A DNA stretch of 64,000 nucleotides, taken from positions 169,611-233,610 of the forward strand of contig NZ_RKQN01000003.1 of the NCBI RefSeq assembly GCF_003814555.1, given 5' to 3'. Positions 16,574 to 32,376 of this stretch are shown in pieces (the stretch's first letter is position 1; each line of letters starts with the position of its first letter). A model generated the notes under the pieces. That model ran no database searches. It had not been told where the DNA came from and worked only from the letters and a program-made list of their open reading frames with translations. Origin of the DNA: Vulcaniibacterium tengchongense (GTDB lineage Bacteria; Pseudomonadota; Gammaproteobacteria; Xanthomonadales; Xanthomonadaceae). Made by a program: the position numbers and the translations under genes.

Positions 16574-18202
16574 TCAATGGCCGCGCAGGTCGCGCAGGCG
16601 GATGCCCTGCAGCCACAGCGCCGCGCCGTAGACGCCGGCGCCGGCGCCGACCGTCGCCGCCAGCTTCCACGCGCGCTCCCACCACGGCCACGCGGTCCAG
16701 TCCTGCCAGGCCCACAGCAGCGCCGCGAGCACCGCGACCATCGCCAGGCTGGCGAGCGCGAGCTGGCGCAGGAAACACCCCCACCCCGGCTCGCGCCGGT
16801 ACACCGCCGCCCGCCGCAGGTACCAGGCCAGCTGCAGCGCGTTGGTCCAGCCGGCGATCGCGATCGCCAGGGCGAGCAGCGCGTGCGCGCCGGGAATGCG
16901 GCCGAGCGCGTCGGCCAAGTCGCCGTGCGCGGCGGCGCGCGCGGCGGCGCCGGCCTCGGTCAGCCACAGCAGCCCCGCCATCAGCGCGGCGGTCGCCAGC
17001 ACGTTGACGACCACCGCGGCCACCGCCGCCTTCACCGGCGTGCGCGTGTCCTGGCGCGAGTAGAACGCCGGCGCCAGCACCTTGACCAGCAGGAACGCCG
17101 GGACCGCGATCGACTGCGCCATCAGGCTGAGCCGGGCCATGCGGGTGTCGTGCGCGCCGAAGTGGCCGTACTGGAACAGCGTGGCGATCAACGCCTCCGC
17201 GCACAGCACCAGGCCCAGGCACGCGGGGATGCCGATCAGCAGGCACAGGCGGAATCCCCAGTCCAGGCCCTTGGAGAACCCCTGCGGGTCGGTCGCCGCG
17301 TGCCGGCTCGACAGGTGCGGCAGGATCACCGTGCCGATCGCCACGCCGAACATGCCGAGCGGGAACTCGAGCAGGCGGTCGGTGTAGTACAGCCAGGTCA
17401 CGCTGCCGCCGATCAGGAACGAGGCCATGATCGTGTTGAGCAGCAGGTTGACCTGGGCGACCGAGGAGCCGAACAGGGTCGGCACCATCAGCCTCATGAT
17501 CTTGCGCACGCCGGCGTGCGCCGCCCCCCAGCGCGGCCGCGGCAGCAGGCCGAGCCGGGCCAGCGAGGGCAACTGGAACGCCAGCTGCAGCACGCCCGCG
17601 GCGAACACGCCCCAGGCCAGCGCCAGCACCGGTTCGTAGCCCCAGGCCTTCAGCTGCGGCGCCAGGCCCAGCGCCGCGGCGATCATCGACAGGTTCAGCA
17701 GCACCGGCGACAGCGCCGGGATCGCGAAGCGCTGGTAGCTGTTGAGGATGCCGCCGACGAACGAGGCGAGCGAGATGAACAACGCGTACGGGAAGGTGAT
17801 CCGCAGCATCAGCTCGGCCAGCCCGCTCTGCTCGGTACCAGGCTCGAAGCCGGGCGCGAACAGGCGCATCAGCGCCGGCGAGAAGATCACCGCCAGCGCG
17901 GTCACCACCAGCAGCGCGGCGGTCAGGGTGCCGGCGACCCGGTCGATCAGCTCCTTGACCGCGGCCCGGTCGTGCTTGGCCTTGTACTCGGCCAGCACCG
18001 GCACGAAGGCCATCGAGAAGGAGCCCTCGGCCGACAGCCGGCGCATGAAGTTCGGGATCCTGAACGCCACCACGAAGGCGTCCATCGCCGGCCCGGCGCC
18101 GAACACCGCGGCGTAGACCTGGTCGCGGATCAGCCCGGAGACCCGCGAAACGAAGGTCATCGCGCTGAAAACGGTGGTGGAACGCAGCAAGCCGCCGCTC
18201 AT
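16574..18202 (-). CDS. murJ: Lipid II flippase MurJ (MviN)
   Basis: This 542-residue polytopic membrane protein has about 14 hydrophobic segments and the family start STTVFSAMTFVSRVSGLIRD, with conserved FRIPNFMRRL and EGSFSMAFVP. MurJ moves lipid II across the inner membrane for peptidoglycan synthesis. ATG 18202 is chosen with GAGGGG upstream; the frame extends nine codons further without conservation. It heads the leftward murJ-ribF-ileS-lspA cluster and diverges from rpsT across about 100 bases. Confidence 0.96.
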   Translation of the reverse strand: MSGGLLRSTTVFSAMTFVSRVSGLIRDQVYAAVFGAGPAMDAFVVAFRIPNFMRRLSAEGSFSMAFVPVLAEYKAKHDRAAVKELIDRVAGTLTAALLVVTALAVIFSPALMRLFAPGFEPGTEQSGLAELMLRITFPYALFISLASFVGGILNSYQRFAIPALSPVLLNLSMIAAALGLAPQLKAWGYEPVLALAWGVFAAGVLQLAFQLPSLARLGLLPRPRWGAAHAGVRKIMRLMVPTLFGSSVAQVNLLLNTIMASFLIGGSVTWLYYTDRLLEFPLGMFGVAIGTVILPHLSSRHAATDPQGFSKGLDWGFRLCLLIGIPACLGLVLCAEALIATLFQYGHFGAHDTRMARLSLMAQSIAVPAFLLVKVLAPAFYSRQDTRTPVKAAVAAVVVNVLATAALMAGLLWLTEAGAAARAAAHGDLADALGRIPGAHALLALAIAIAGWTNALQLAWYLRRAAVYRREPGWGCFLRQLALASLAMVAVLAALLWAWQDWTAWPWWERAWKLAATVGAGAGVYGAALWLQGIRLRDLRGH

Positions 18203-18306
18203 CGGCCGGCCCCCTCGCGGTTGACGCAACCCACTGAATCCTCCATACTTTCCGGTCTGACTGTCCTCAGCCCCATTCTTTTCTTACCAGTTTCCAGGAA
18301 TTCGTC

Positions 18307-18585
18307 GTGGCCAACATCAAGTCCGCCAAGAAGCGCGCCAAGCAGACCGTCGTGCGCAACGCCCGCAACGCCAGCCAGCGTTCGATGCTGCGCACCGCCG
18401 TCAAGAAGGTGCTCAAGGCCCTGGGCGAGAACGACGCCGCCGGCGCCGAGGCCGCCTTCGCCGCCGCCCAGCCGATCCTCGACCGCTTCAGCGCCCGCGG
18501 CCTGATCCACAAGAACAAGGCCGCCCGCCACAAGAGCCGCCTGAACGCCCGCATCAAGGCGCTCAAGGCCGCCGCGGCCGCCTGA
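18307..18585 (+). CDS. rpsT: 30S ribosomal protein S20
   Basis: This small basic protein of 92 residues has the S20 N-terminus [13 protein letters not shown] and helical Ala/Lys-rich body; it binds 16S rRNA in the 30S body. The start codon is GTG at 18307. The gene is divergent from murJ and followed by its own terminator. Its length is slightly above the E. coli form. Confidence 0.97.
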   Translation: MANIKSAKKRAKQTVVRNARNASQRSMLRTAVKKVLKALGENDAAGAEAAFAAAQPILDRFSARGLIHKNKAARHKSRLNARIKALKAAAAA

Positions 18586-18646
18586 GCCCGCGCCGACGCG
18601 GCCGCGCGCGGCGCGCCGTTCCGCGCCCGCGGCCGCAAGCGCAAAC

Positions 18647-18672
18647 AAAAACCCGGCGCCAGCCGGGTTTTT
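18647..18672 (+). terminator. Terminator after rpsT
   Basis: ACCCGGC and GCCGGGT pair around GCCA, with an A-run before and six T after. It is a strong rho-independent signal, able to work in both directions between convergent rpsT and obgE. Confidence 0.88.
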
Positions 18673-18694
18673 TGCTGCCCGCGCGGCGCGGACC

Positions 18695-19831
<1,137 letters not shown>

Positions 19832-19863
19832 CTAGTGGCCGGATCGAGGCGACTCGTCTTTGC

Positions 19864-19884
19864 GGATCCCGGATCCCGGATCCC
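19864..19884. repeat. Three tandem GGATCCC units
   Basis: GGATCCC is repeated three times without gaps between obgE and the rpmA terminator. It is a short local repeat with no evident role. Confidence 0.6.
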
Positions 19885-19897
19885 GCCGCTTGATAAC

Positions 19898-19920
19898 GAA
19901 AAGCCCCGCCGAAGCGGGGC
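19898..19920 (-). terminator. Terminator after rpmA
   Basis: On the minus strand GCCCCGC-TTCG-GCGGGGC is followed by TTTTCG. It closes the rplU-rpmA transcript before obgE. Confidence 0.85.
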
Positions 19921-19988
19921 CTCTCGCCTTGGTGAAGCGTCCGCGCGGGGCGTGACTCCTGCGAGGGGACCCGCAAGAGCCGTCGCGC

Positions 19989-20249
19989 TTACTCGGCGGC
20001 GACGACGCTGACGGTACGGCGCTTCTTCGGGCCCTTGGTCGAGAACTCGACCTTGCCGTCGACCAGCGCGAACAGGGTGTGATCGCGCCCCAGGCCGACG
20101 CCAGGACCCGGATGGAACTGGGTACCGCGCTGACGCACGATGATGTTGCCGGCCTCGATGGCCTGGCCGCCGTAGATCTTGACGCCCAGGTACTTCGGGT
20201 TGGAGTCGCGGCCGTTGCGGGTGGAACCTACGCCCTTTTTGTGTGCCAT
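19989..20249 (-). CDS. rpmA: 50S ribosomal protein L27
   Basis: This 86-residue protein has the L27 start [19 protein letters not shown] and the motifs IVRQRGT and GRDHTLFA. It sits near the peptidyl transferase centre. It lies 15 bases downstream of rplU. There is no N-terminal cleavage extension of the Firmicutes type. Confidence 0.98.
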   Translation of the reverse strand: MAHKKGVGSTRNGRDSNPKYLGVKIYGGQAIEAGNIIVRQRGTQFHPGPGVGLGRDHTLFALVDGKVEFSTKGPKKRRTVSVVAAE

Positions 20250-20264
20250 GGCGGCTTCTCCTGG

Positions 20265-20573
20265 TTAGCCGGCGATGCCGGTGATTTCGATTTCGGTGTA
20301 ATGCTGGCGGTGGCCCATCTGCTTGCGATGGTGCTTGCGGCGGCGGAACTTGACGATCCGCACCTTGTCGGCGCGGCCGTGGCCGATCACCTTCGCCGAA
20401 ACGCTGGCGCCCTTGACCGCCTCGCCCACCTTCACGCCCTCGCCGTCGCCGAGCATGAGGACGTTGTCGAGCTTGATCTCGCTGCCGACCTCGGCGTCGA
20501 GCAGTTCGACGCGCAGGGTCTCGCCCTGCATCACGCGGTACTGCTTGCCGCCGGTGACTACTACTGCGTACAT
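20265..20573 (-). CDS. rplU: 50S ribosomal protein L21
   Basis: This 102-residue protein has the L21 start [14 protein letters not shown], the [21 protein letters not shown] motif region (residues about 70-90) and the ITGI C-terminus. It binds 23S rRNA. It is the first gene of the rplU-rpmA unit; its promoter must lie in the 700-bp gap to the divergent protease gene. Confidence 0.98.
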   Translation of the reverse strand: MYAVVVTGGKQYRVMQGETLRVELLDAEVGSEIKLDNVLMLGDGEGVKVGEAVKGASVSAKVIGHGRADKVRIVKFRRRKHHRKQMGHRQHYTEIEITGIAG

Positions 20574-21281
20574 GACCGGGATTCCTCTGTAGTTATTCTG
20601 GTCGCTGCCGGCCCGGGCGGGCGGACAGAAGCGGAATTGTAGCGGCCTCAGGCACTTGGAGCAAGCCGGCCGGACCGTTTCGTCCCGGCATCGGCCGAGC
20701 GCTGGCGCCGTGCGGCCGCAGCGCCGACGATGCGGATACGGGGCGCGCGGCGGCCTGGCGCTCCGGCGATGCCGGCAGCGGCCGGCGCATCCCGACGGGT
20801 TGGCGCCGCCAGGGCCGCGCGCCGATGGCGTCCGGAAAGCCCGCCGCCCTTCCGGCCACCCCGGCTTCCGGCCACCCCGGCTTCCGGCCGGCCCGCGAGT
20901 GCGCCACGCCGTTCGCTCGGCAACGGTTCCGGCTCCCGACCGGCGGCGCTCGAAACCGTGAACTGCGTCCTTGATCGGGGCCCGGGCTTGGCCCTACGGT
21001 CGCTCGGGCGTCTGCAGGGGGACGCCGCCCGCCCGGCCGTTCGCCGGCGGTTCTCTCATGGAGCCCTGCATGCCCACGGAAGGCCTCTCCGCAGTTCCTC
21101 GACGCTCTCGCCCGCCGGCGCCCGGCCTCGCGTCCTCTCTCCTTTCCGTCTCCGTATCCGACGTCCTGGCCGCGGCGGCCGCCGCGTGCCCTGCATTCCG
21201 TCCCGGCCGCGCGCCGGCACGGCCCCTCACCCGCCGGTCAGGGGCGGCGGGTTCCTCCGCTCACGTTCAAGGATGCCCGTC
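20574..21281. other. Divergent intergenic region between rplU and the subtilase
   Basis: This is about 700 bases with no supportable gene. It contains a 16-bp unit CTTCCGGCCACCCCGG in two exact tandem copies plus a partial third (20849-20889). Promoters for the two divergent genes must be here, but none is clear by eye. Confidence 0.6.
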
Positions 21282-23333
<2,052 letters not shown>

Positions 23334-23499
23334 TCCGCGGTGCGGCGGGGGCTTCGGCCCCCGCCGTCGCCGTGCCCTTCCGCAGCATCCGTCCCCGGCG
23401 TAGCCGCGATCCGCTTCGCTTCCGCGCTCCCCTCGCGCTCCCCTCGTCGAGCGGATCGGATCCGGCTCCGCCGGGCCGACGGCCGCATACCGAGCGACC

Positions 23500-24360
23500 A
23501 TGACCGAACCTCGCATCCGCACCCCCGCACTGCGCGCCTGCGCGATCCTCATGCTGCTGGCCTGCCTCGCCTGCAGCCGCGGCCCGCAGCCGCACGCCCC
23601 TTCCACGTCCGCGTCCGAGGCCGATGCCGCGGCGGTCGCGCCGGCGGCGCAGTTCGACGCGCGGCTGAGCGTCGCGAACAACGGCGGCCGCATCCGTTAC
23701 GACGGCCAAGTCGGCGACGAGGCCGCGCGCCACGCGATACTGGCCGCGCTCGAGCGGGCCTACGGCCGCGAGCGCATCGACGGCCGCCTCGGGCTGGATC
23801 CGCGCGCGAAACCGCCCGGCTGGCTCGACGGCCTGCCCGCCTTCCTCGCCGGCTTCGACCTGCCCGGCGCCGCGGTGGTCTTCGCCGGCCGGCGCATCGA
23901 GCTCGGCGGCCGCGCCGCCCCGGCCGAGCGCGCCGCCCTGCTGGAACGGGCGCAACGGCTGTACCCCGGCTACGCCTATGCCGGCCTGTTCGAAGGCGCC
24001 GGGGCCGAGCCGGCCGCCGCCGCGGGCCTGGCGCCCGGCGCGGACGCCGCCGAACTGGTCGCGGCGCTCAACCGCGTGCCGGTGCGCTTCGAGCCCGGCA
24101 GCGCGCGCATCGATTCGGCCAGCCTGGACCTGCTGAGCCGCGCCGCCGGCGCGCTGCAGGCGCGCCCGGAGGCGCGCCTGGAAATCGTCGGGCCGTACGA
24201 GGCCACCGGGCTGCCGGAGGACGACCGCGCCCTGTCGCAGCAGCGCGCCGAAGCGATCAAGGTGCAGTTGATCGTCAACGGCGCCCATCCGGCGGCGCTC
24301 GTCACCCGTCCCGGCGATGCGGGCACGGCCCAGGCGCGGTTCCGGCTCGCGGGCGGATGA
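23500..24360 (+). CDS. OmpA-like lipoprotein with BON-like domain
   Basis: This 286-residue protein has a lipobox-type signal (LLACLAC) near residues 20-25, so it is probably a lipoprotein. Residues about 55-150 resemble tandem BON-type folds (RLSVANNGGRIRYDGQV). The C-terminal 90 residues resemble an OmpA-type peptidoglycan-binding domain (VPVRFEPGSARIDSAS, SQQRAEAIKVQL), although the usual D and R contact residues are partly changed. It may link the envelope to peptidoglycan. Confidence 0.75.
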   Translation: MTEPRIRTPALRACAILMLLACLACSRGPQPHAPSTSASEADAAAVAPAAQFDARLSVANNGGRIRYDGQVGDEAARHAILAALERAYGRERIDGRLGLDPRAKPPGWLDGLPAFLAGFDLPGAAVVFAGRRIELGGRAAPAERAALLERAQRLYPGYAYAGLFEGAGAEPAAAAGLAPGADAAELVAALNRVPVRFEPGSARIDSASLDLLSRAAGALQARPEARLEIVGPYEATGLPEDDRALSQQRAEAIKVQLIVNGAHPAALVTRPGDAGTAQARFRLAGG

Positions 24361-24778
24361 CCGCGCCGGGGACGGCCGGCGGCGCGCTCCGCACGCCGCG
24401 CCGCGGCGAACCCCGCCCGTGGGGCTTCCTGTGATCGCGTGACCGCGCCCGTGCGGGCTCGCGCGAGCGCCCCGCCGGGCGTGCTTCGCGCCCGCGGCCC
24501 GAAGCCGAGGCGGCGGCCCTCTTCACGCAGGAATGAACGGCCCCGCTGGCCGGCGCCCGGAGGCGCGTTCGCGCCCGCGGCGGTCTCAGCGGCTGCGACG
24601 CGGGCCGGCTAGGGTACGCGCGCATGTCCGCCGTCCGGTGCGTAGGCAAGCCCCGGCGCCCGCGCTGCATGCCCGGACGCCGGGTTCGGTTCGGCGGATT
24701 TGCCCCCATCTCCCCCAGTCGATACGCTCTTCTGTTCGCCGTCGCACCGCGACGGCGCCCTCCCCTTGCAGGCACCCG
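24361..24778. other. Intergenic region ahead of uvrA
   Basis: About 420 bases without a supportable gene. I looked for a LexA-type operator upstream of uvrA and saw no convincing copy. It presumably holds the uvrA promoter. Confidence 0.5.
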
Positions 24779-27735
<2,957 letters not shown>

Positions 27736-27739
<4 letters not shown>

Positions 27740-28269
27740 GCGAGGACACGCCGAAGCCGCGCCGCGCGCCGCGCAAGCGCAAGCCGGCCGCGAAGCAACC
27801 GGAAACCCGGGCCGCCCCGACGACGAGCGCGCCCGCGGAAGCACCCGCCGCCGCACCGACCGCGCTGATCCGCGTGCCGCTGTCGGTGCGCTGGCGCGAC
27901 CTGGACGCGTTCAACCACGTCAACAACTCCAAGTACCTCAGCTACCTGGAAGAGGCGCGCCTGCGCTGGATGCTGAGCGTGCCCGGCCAGGGCCTGGACG
28001 AGCACGTCGCGCCGGTGGTCGCGGCCGCGCACCTGAACTACCGCCGGCCAATCGAATGGCCGGCCGAGATCGCGATCGAGCTGTTCGTCGAACGCCTGGG
28101 CGCCACCAGCGTCACCATCGGCCACCGCATCGTCGATGCGGCGGACGCCGAGGTGCTGTACTGCGACGGGCACGTGGTGATGGTCTGGATCGACCGCGGC
28201 ACCGGCCGCGCCGCGACCTTGCCGGAAGCCGTCCGTCAGGCCTGCTCGCGAGGGGAACCAGGGAACTGA
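27736..28269 (+). CDS. Hot-dog fold acyl-CoA thioesterase
   Basis: This 177-residue protein has a Lys/Pro/Ala-rich, disordered first 45 residues and then a 4-hydroxybenzoyl-CoA thioesterase-like domain: [24 protein letters not shown] contains the active-site Asp and HVNN motif. It probably hydrolyses short or aromatic acyl-CoAs in the cytosol. It overlaps uvrA by ATGA. There is no functional link to repair that I know; the coupling is positional. Confidence 0.88.
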
Positions 28270-28440
28270 AGCCGTCGGCAACGGGCGGCCGCCTCCGCCC
28301 GGAGGCGCGCTTCTGCTCGAGCCCTCGGCCTCTTCCGGGGAGAGATTCGGCCGCCGCCGTCGGCCGCGGGAGGCCCGGGGACCGGGCCGTGCCGCGGCCC
28401 GACGTCGGCGCGGCGGACTTTGCCGCGGGAACGGCGGCGG

Positions 28441-28884
28441 CTACTCGCCCGCTTCGCGCACCACGAACTCGCCGCGCACGCTGCCGCCTTCCTTCAGCGT
28501 GAACTCCACCGCCACCTTCTGCCCCGCCCGCAGCGCTCCGTGCGGACGCATCAGCATCAGGTGCAGGCCGCCCGGCTGCAGCGTCGCCGCGCCGCCCGGC
28601 TCGATGCGCAACTCGGGCAGCGCGCGCATGCGGCTGACGCCTTCGACCACGCGGGTCTCGTGCAGCGACACCTCGGCGAACGCCGGGCTGCGCGCGCCGG
28701 CAACGGTCAGCGCCCGGGTGCAGGGATTCTCGATCCGGCCGAAGCCGGCCAGCATCGGCATTGCCATCGGCGGCCGGCGCAGCCAGGCATCGCGCACCTG
28801 CAGCCGGCATTCGTCCGCATGCGCGAACGGGGCGAAGGCGGACAGCGCCAGGCAGAGCAGCGGACGGGCGAGCGAGGTATGCAT
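28441..28884 (-). CDS. Periplasmic copper chaperone PCu(A)C
   Basis: This 147-residue protein has a signal peptide (about 1-23) and a PCu(A)C/DUF461 domain. The Cu(I)-binding motif H-X10-M-X21-H-X-M is exact: H75, M86, H108, M110. Such proteins hand copper to the CuA centre of cytochrome oxidase or buffer periplasmic copper. The gene stands alone between the thioesterase and the isomerase genes and diverges from the latter. Confidence 0.92.
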   Translation of the reverse strand: MHTSLARPLLCLALSAFAPFAHADECRLQVRDAWLRRPPMAMPMLAGFGRIENPCTRALTVAGARSPAFAEVSLHETRVVEGVSRMRALPELRIEPGGAATLQPGGLHLMLMRPHGALRAGQKVAVEFTLKEGGSVRGEFVVREAGE

Positions 28885-28928
28885 GCGCCTATGATAGCCG
28901 CGCCTCCCGCTTCCGACCGGAACGTCGC

Positions 28929-29702
28929 ATGAGCCCGATCCAGACCCGCGCGCACGGCGCGCTGACCGAACTGCGCCTCGCCCGCCCGCCTGCGAACGCG
29001 CTCGATCCCGCGTTGTGCGCGGCGCTGACCCAGGCGCTGCGCGCGGCGGTGGACCAAGGCGCCGAAGGCATCGTGCTCAGCGGCGGGCCGAAGGTGTTCT
29101 CCGGCGGACTCGACGTGCCGCATCTGCTCGCGCTCGGTGAGGACCGGGCGGCGCTGCGGTCGGCCTGGGAGACCTTCTTCGCCGCGGCCGCCGCGCTCGC
29201 GGAATGCCCGGTGCCGGTGGCGGCGGCGATCGACGGCCACGCGCCCGCCGGCGGCTGCGTGCTGGCGCTGTGCTGCGACTATCGGGTGATGGCGCGCGCG
29301 CCCGACCCGGCCAAGCCGTACCGGATCGGCCTCAACGAAGTGCAGGTCGGGCTGGTGGCGCCGGAAGGCGTCCAGCACCTGCTGCGGCGCGTGGTCGGCG
29401 CGTACCGTGCCGAGCGCCTGCTGGTCGCGGGCGCGATGCCCGACACCGACCAGGCCCTGGCGATCGGGCTGGTCGACGAAGCGGTTCCCGAGGGCGACGC
29501 GGTCGCGCGCGCCGCCGCCTGGCTCGACACCCTGCGCGCGCTGCCGCGGCAGGCGATGCTGCAGACCCGCGCGATCGCGCGCGAGGACCTGGTCGCGGCG
29601 CTGCGGCCCGAACGCATCCGGCTCGCGCATTTCCTCGATGCCTGGTACGCGAAGGATACGCAGGCGGCGCTGCGCGCATTGGTGGCGCGGCTGGGCAAGT
29701 GA
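28929..29702 (+). CDS. Crotonase-fold enoyl-CoA isomerase-like protein
   Basis: This 257-residue crotonase-family protein has the oxyanion segments SGGPKVFSGGLD and APAGGCVLALCCDY. The hydratase Glu that normally follows GG-C is replaced by Val, while the second Glu is kept in IGLNEVQVGL, a motif seen in mitochondrial-type delta3-delta2-enoyl-CoA isomerase. It is therefore more likely an isomerase in beta-oxidation of unsaturated acyl-CoAs than a hydratase. The start at 28929 fits the conserved N-terminus. Confidence 0.82.
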   Translation: MSPIQTRAHGALTELRLARPPANALDPALCAALTQALRAAVDQGAEGIVLSGGPKVFSGGLDVPHLLALGEDRAALRSAWETFFAAAAALAECPVPVAAAIDGHAPAGGCVLALCCDYRVMARAPDPAKPYRIGLNEVQVGLVAPEGVQHLLRRVVGAYRAERLLVAGAMPDTDQALAIGLVDEAVPEGDAVARAAAWLDTLRALPRQAMLQTRAIAREDLVAALRPERIRLAHFLDAWYAKDTQAALRALVARLGK

Positions 29703-29893
29703 GGCCCGTGACGCGCGATCGCGCTTGCCCTGCGCAGCCGCTCGCGCGAAGAGGCCGGGCCTGCCGCCGTCGCCGCGCGCGTCGCCTGGCCGCGCGCGTC
29801 GCGGGGCCGGTCCGCCTCGGGCGAGCGCCCTGCCCGCTGACCCGGGCTGCGCCGTAACCGCGCGGCGCCCGTCCGCGAAGGCCGAGCGCGGAC

Positions 29894-31225
29894 TCAGCGC
29901 AGCCACACCTCCACGCGCTCGTTGCGGTAGCGGTCGCCCGGCGCGCCGGTGCGCGCCAGCGGCAACGCCGCGCCCATGCCGCGCACCCGCTCCACCACCA
30001 GGCCGCGCGAGATCAGCTCCTGCGCGACCAGGTCGGCGCGGTCGTTGCTCATCATCAGCGAGGTCGCGGCCGGGCCGGTGCCGTCGGCGAAGCCGATCAC
30101 CAGCAGGCGACGGCCGCGATTCGGCGGCAGGCGCATGAAGGCCTCGAGCCGCTCGAGGTCGCGCACCGCGCGGCTGTCGTAGACGCTGGCGGCGATGCCG
30201 CTGTCGTTCTGCCCGGTCAGATTGAAGCGCAGGCTCAACGGCAGGCGCTGCGCGCCGTCCACCAGGGCGCGGTAGTCGCCAGGCCCGGCCAGGCTGGCTT
30301 GGCGCTGGCCGGGGCGCAGGGTCAGCGCGAAATGGCCGGCGCGCGCCACCGCATCCTGCCCGCGCCGGCCCATCGCGTACAGGGCGAAGCTGCGGCTCAG
30401 CGCGCCCATCATCTGGCTGCCGTACAGGTACAGGCGGCGCGTCAGCGGATAGTCCTCGCTCTGCACGCCGACACGGGTCGGCGCGATCGCGCGCCCGCCC
30501 TCTTCGATCGCCACCGGCCGCACGCCCGCGCCGAGCCCCTGGCGCAGGCTGACGAAGCCGATGCCCCACGGGTCGGCGGCGATCGCGCGCAGCAGCGCCG
30601 GCGCGTCCGCATGCCGCTGCGCCGCCGCGTGGCGCGCGCCCTGCATGACCCGTTCGTCGATCAGGTCGCGCGCCGAGTTCGCGCCGTCCACCCGATGCAG
30701 GCGCACCGGGCCCGCGCCGGCCCCGAGTTCGCTCCAGTGCCGGATCTCGCCCGAGAACAGCGCGCGCAGCTGGCGCAGGCTGAGCTTGGCGACCGGATTG
30801 GCGCGGTTCACCACCACCGCCGCACCGTCGAGCGCGAGCGCGAATTCCTGGTCGTGCGAGGCCAGGTCGCCGAGCTGCCAGCCGGCGTCGAGTTCGGCCG
30901 CGGTCGGCCGCCGCGTCGTCATCGCGATCTGCGCCCGGCCATCGACCAGCGCGGCGAAGCCCTGCGCGGAACTGCTGGCGACGATCTCCACCACCAGCGG
31001 CTGGCCGTCGCGGCTGGCGTGCAGCTCGGTGCGGTTCGGCGCCGGCTGCTCGCGGCGGATGCCGACGTAGCCGATGTCGCGCAGCCAGGCCTCGGCCACC
31101 GCCGGCACCAGCTTCGCGGCCAGGGTCTGCGAGCCGTGGATGCGCATCCGCTCGGGCTCGCCCTGCGCCTGCGCGCAGACGCTGTGGAACAGGAACAGCA
31201 ATAGAACGACGATCGCGCGCGACAT
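29894..31225 (-). CDS. Exported PstS-like/OmpA fusion protein
   Basis: This 443-residue protein has a signal peptide (MSRAIVVLLLFLFHSVCAQA), a periplasmic phosphate-binding-type domain at about 25-310 (IHGSQTLAAKLVPAVAEAW, GSSSAQ-like and FSGEIRHWSEL motifs), and an OmpA-type peptidoglycan-binding domain at the C-terminus (LVIGFADGTG, SNDRADLVAQEL, NERVEVWL). ATG 31225 has GGGGGAG upstream. The binding domain would thus be tethered to the cell wall, not paired with a transporter. The ligand is unknown. No pst genes adjoin it. Confidence 0.85.
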   Translation of the reverse strand: MSRAIVVLLLFLFHSVCAQAQGEPERMRIHGSQTLAAKLVPAVAEAWLRDIGYVGIRREQPAPNRTELHASRDGQPLVVEIVASSSAQGFAALVDGRAQIAMTTRRPTAAELDAGWQLGDLASHDQEFALALDGAAVVVNRANPVAKLSLRQLRALFSGEIRHWSELGAGAGPVRLHRVDGANSARDLIDERVMQGARHAAAQRHADAPALLRAIAADPWGIGFVSLRQGLGAGVRPVAIEEGGRAIAPTRVGVQSEDYPLTRRLYLYGSQMMGALSRSFALYAMGRRGQDAVARAGHFALTLRPGQRQASLAGPGDYRALVDGAQRLPLSLRFNLTGQNDSGIAASVYDSRAVRDLERLEAFMRLPPNRGRRLLVIGFADGTGPAATSLMMSNDRADLVAQELISRGLVVERVRGMGAALPLARTGAPGDRYRNERVEVWLR

Positions 31226-31521
31226 CGCGCACTCCCCCTGTGTGAAATCGCGCAAGGATCGGGCGTGACGATGACCGGGGAATTACGCCGCGCCGCCGAA
31301 GGCGAGGAGCCAGTGCCGAGAAACGAGGAACGAGCGGCGCGGCGCATACCGCGCTTTCGCCGGCCTCGCGTGCGGCGAAAGCGCGTCCGTTCGCCTTCGG
31401 CGCCGGCGCGGACGACGGCGATGGCGCGGCGTCGCGCTTGGCAAGCGAACCGGCACGCTCGCTCGCGGCGCCGCCTCGCGTTCTACCCTGTGGCGGAGGA
31501 ATGCGGCGGGACCCCGCCGCG

Positions 31522-32376
31522 CTACTCGCCGCCGCGCGCGACCGGCCGCGCGGGATCCTCGATCCAGCCGCTCCAGGAGCCGGCGTACAGCCGCGCACCG
31601 CGCAGGCCGGCATGCGCCATCGCCAGCAGATGATGGCAGGCGGTCACGCCCGAGCCGCACATCGCCACCGCGGCCTGCGGCGCGCGCCCCTGCAGCGCGC
31701 CGGCGAACTCCTGCGCCAGTTCGTGCGCGGGCTTGAAGCGGCCTTCGCGCAGGTTGGCGGTATACGGCCGGTTGCGCGCGCCGGGCACGTGGCCGGCGAC
31801 GCGGTCGACCGGCTCGACCTCGCCGCGGAAGCGCTCGGCCGCGCGCGCATCGAGCAGCAACCCGCCGGCGTCGAGGTGCGCACGCACCGCATCGGCATCG
31901 AGCAGCAGTTGCGGATCGAACGCGCCCGGATACGGCGGCGCGGCCGCCGCGGGCGGAACCTCGCTCGAGACCGGCAGGCCCAGCGCGCGCCAGCGTTCCC
32001 ACCCGCCGTCGAGCACGGCGACGCGCTCATGGCCGAACGCGCGCAGCAGGCACCACAGCCGCGCGGCCGCGAGGGCGCCGTCGCCTGCGTCGTAGGCGAC
32101 CACCTGGTGCCGCGGCGTCACGCCCCAGCGCGCCAGCGTGGCGGCGAAATCCTCGGCCCGCGGCCACGGATGGCGGCCGGCGCCGGGCCGGTGCGGCCCG
32201 GACAGATCGCGGTCCAGATGCGCGTAGCGCGCGCCGGGGAGGTGCCCCTGCCGGTACGCGGCCTCGCCCGCGCCCGGATCGGCCAGGGCGAAGCGCGCAT
32301 CGACCACGACCAGCTCGCCGTCGCCCAGCGCCGGCGCGAGCGCCTCGGCATCGACCAGCGTGTTCCATCCGTTCAT
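31522..32376 (-). CDS. sseA: 3-mercaptopyruvate/thiosulfate sulfurtransferase
   Basis: This 284-residue protein has two rhodanese domains. The catalytic loop CGSGVTA (C240) is the signature of 3-mercaptopyruvate sulfurtransferases and the N-terminal domain keeps the Y-GHLPGARYAHLD-DLSG pattern. It acts in the cytosol on sulfane sulfur. Its ATG overlaps the stop of the Nudix gene (ATGA), so it is the third gene of a coupled set. The frame upstream of 32376 belongs to another gene's shadow. Confidence 0.93.
   Translation of the reverse strand: MNGWNTLVDAEALAPALGDGELVVVDARFALADPGAGEAAYRQGHLPGARYAHLDRDLSGPHRPGAGRHPWPRAEDFAATLARWGVTPRHQVVAYDAGDGALAAARLWCLLRAFGHERVAVLDGGWERWRALGLPVSSEVPPAAAAPPYPGAFDPQLLLDADAVRAHLDAGGLLLDARAAERFRGEVEPVDRVAGHVPGARNRPYTANLREGRFKPAHELAQEFAGALQGRAPQAAVAMCGSGVTACHHLLAMAHAGLRGARLYAGSWSGWIEDPARPVARGGE

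Noticed and set aside
20730-21281. N-terminal extension of the subtilase frame
   Set aside because: The extension lacks protein-like composition, and a proper signal peptide with AAGGA upstream begins at 21282.
24361-24778. LexA operator ahead of uvrA
   Set aside because: No palindrome close to known LexA boxes was found by eye.
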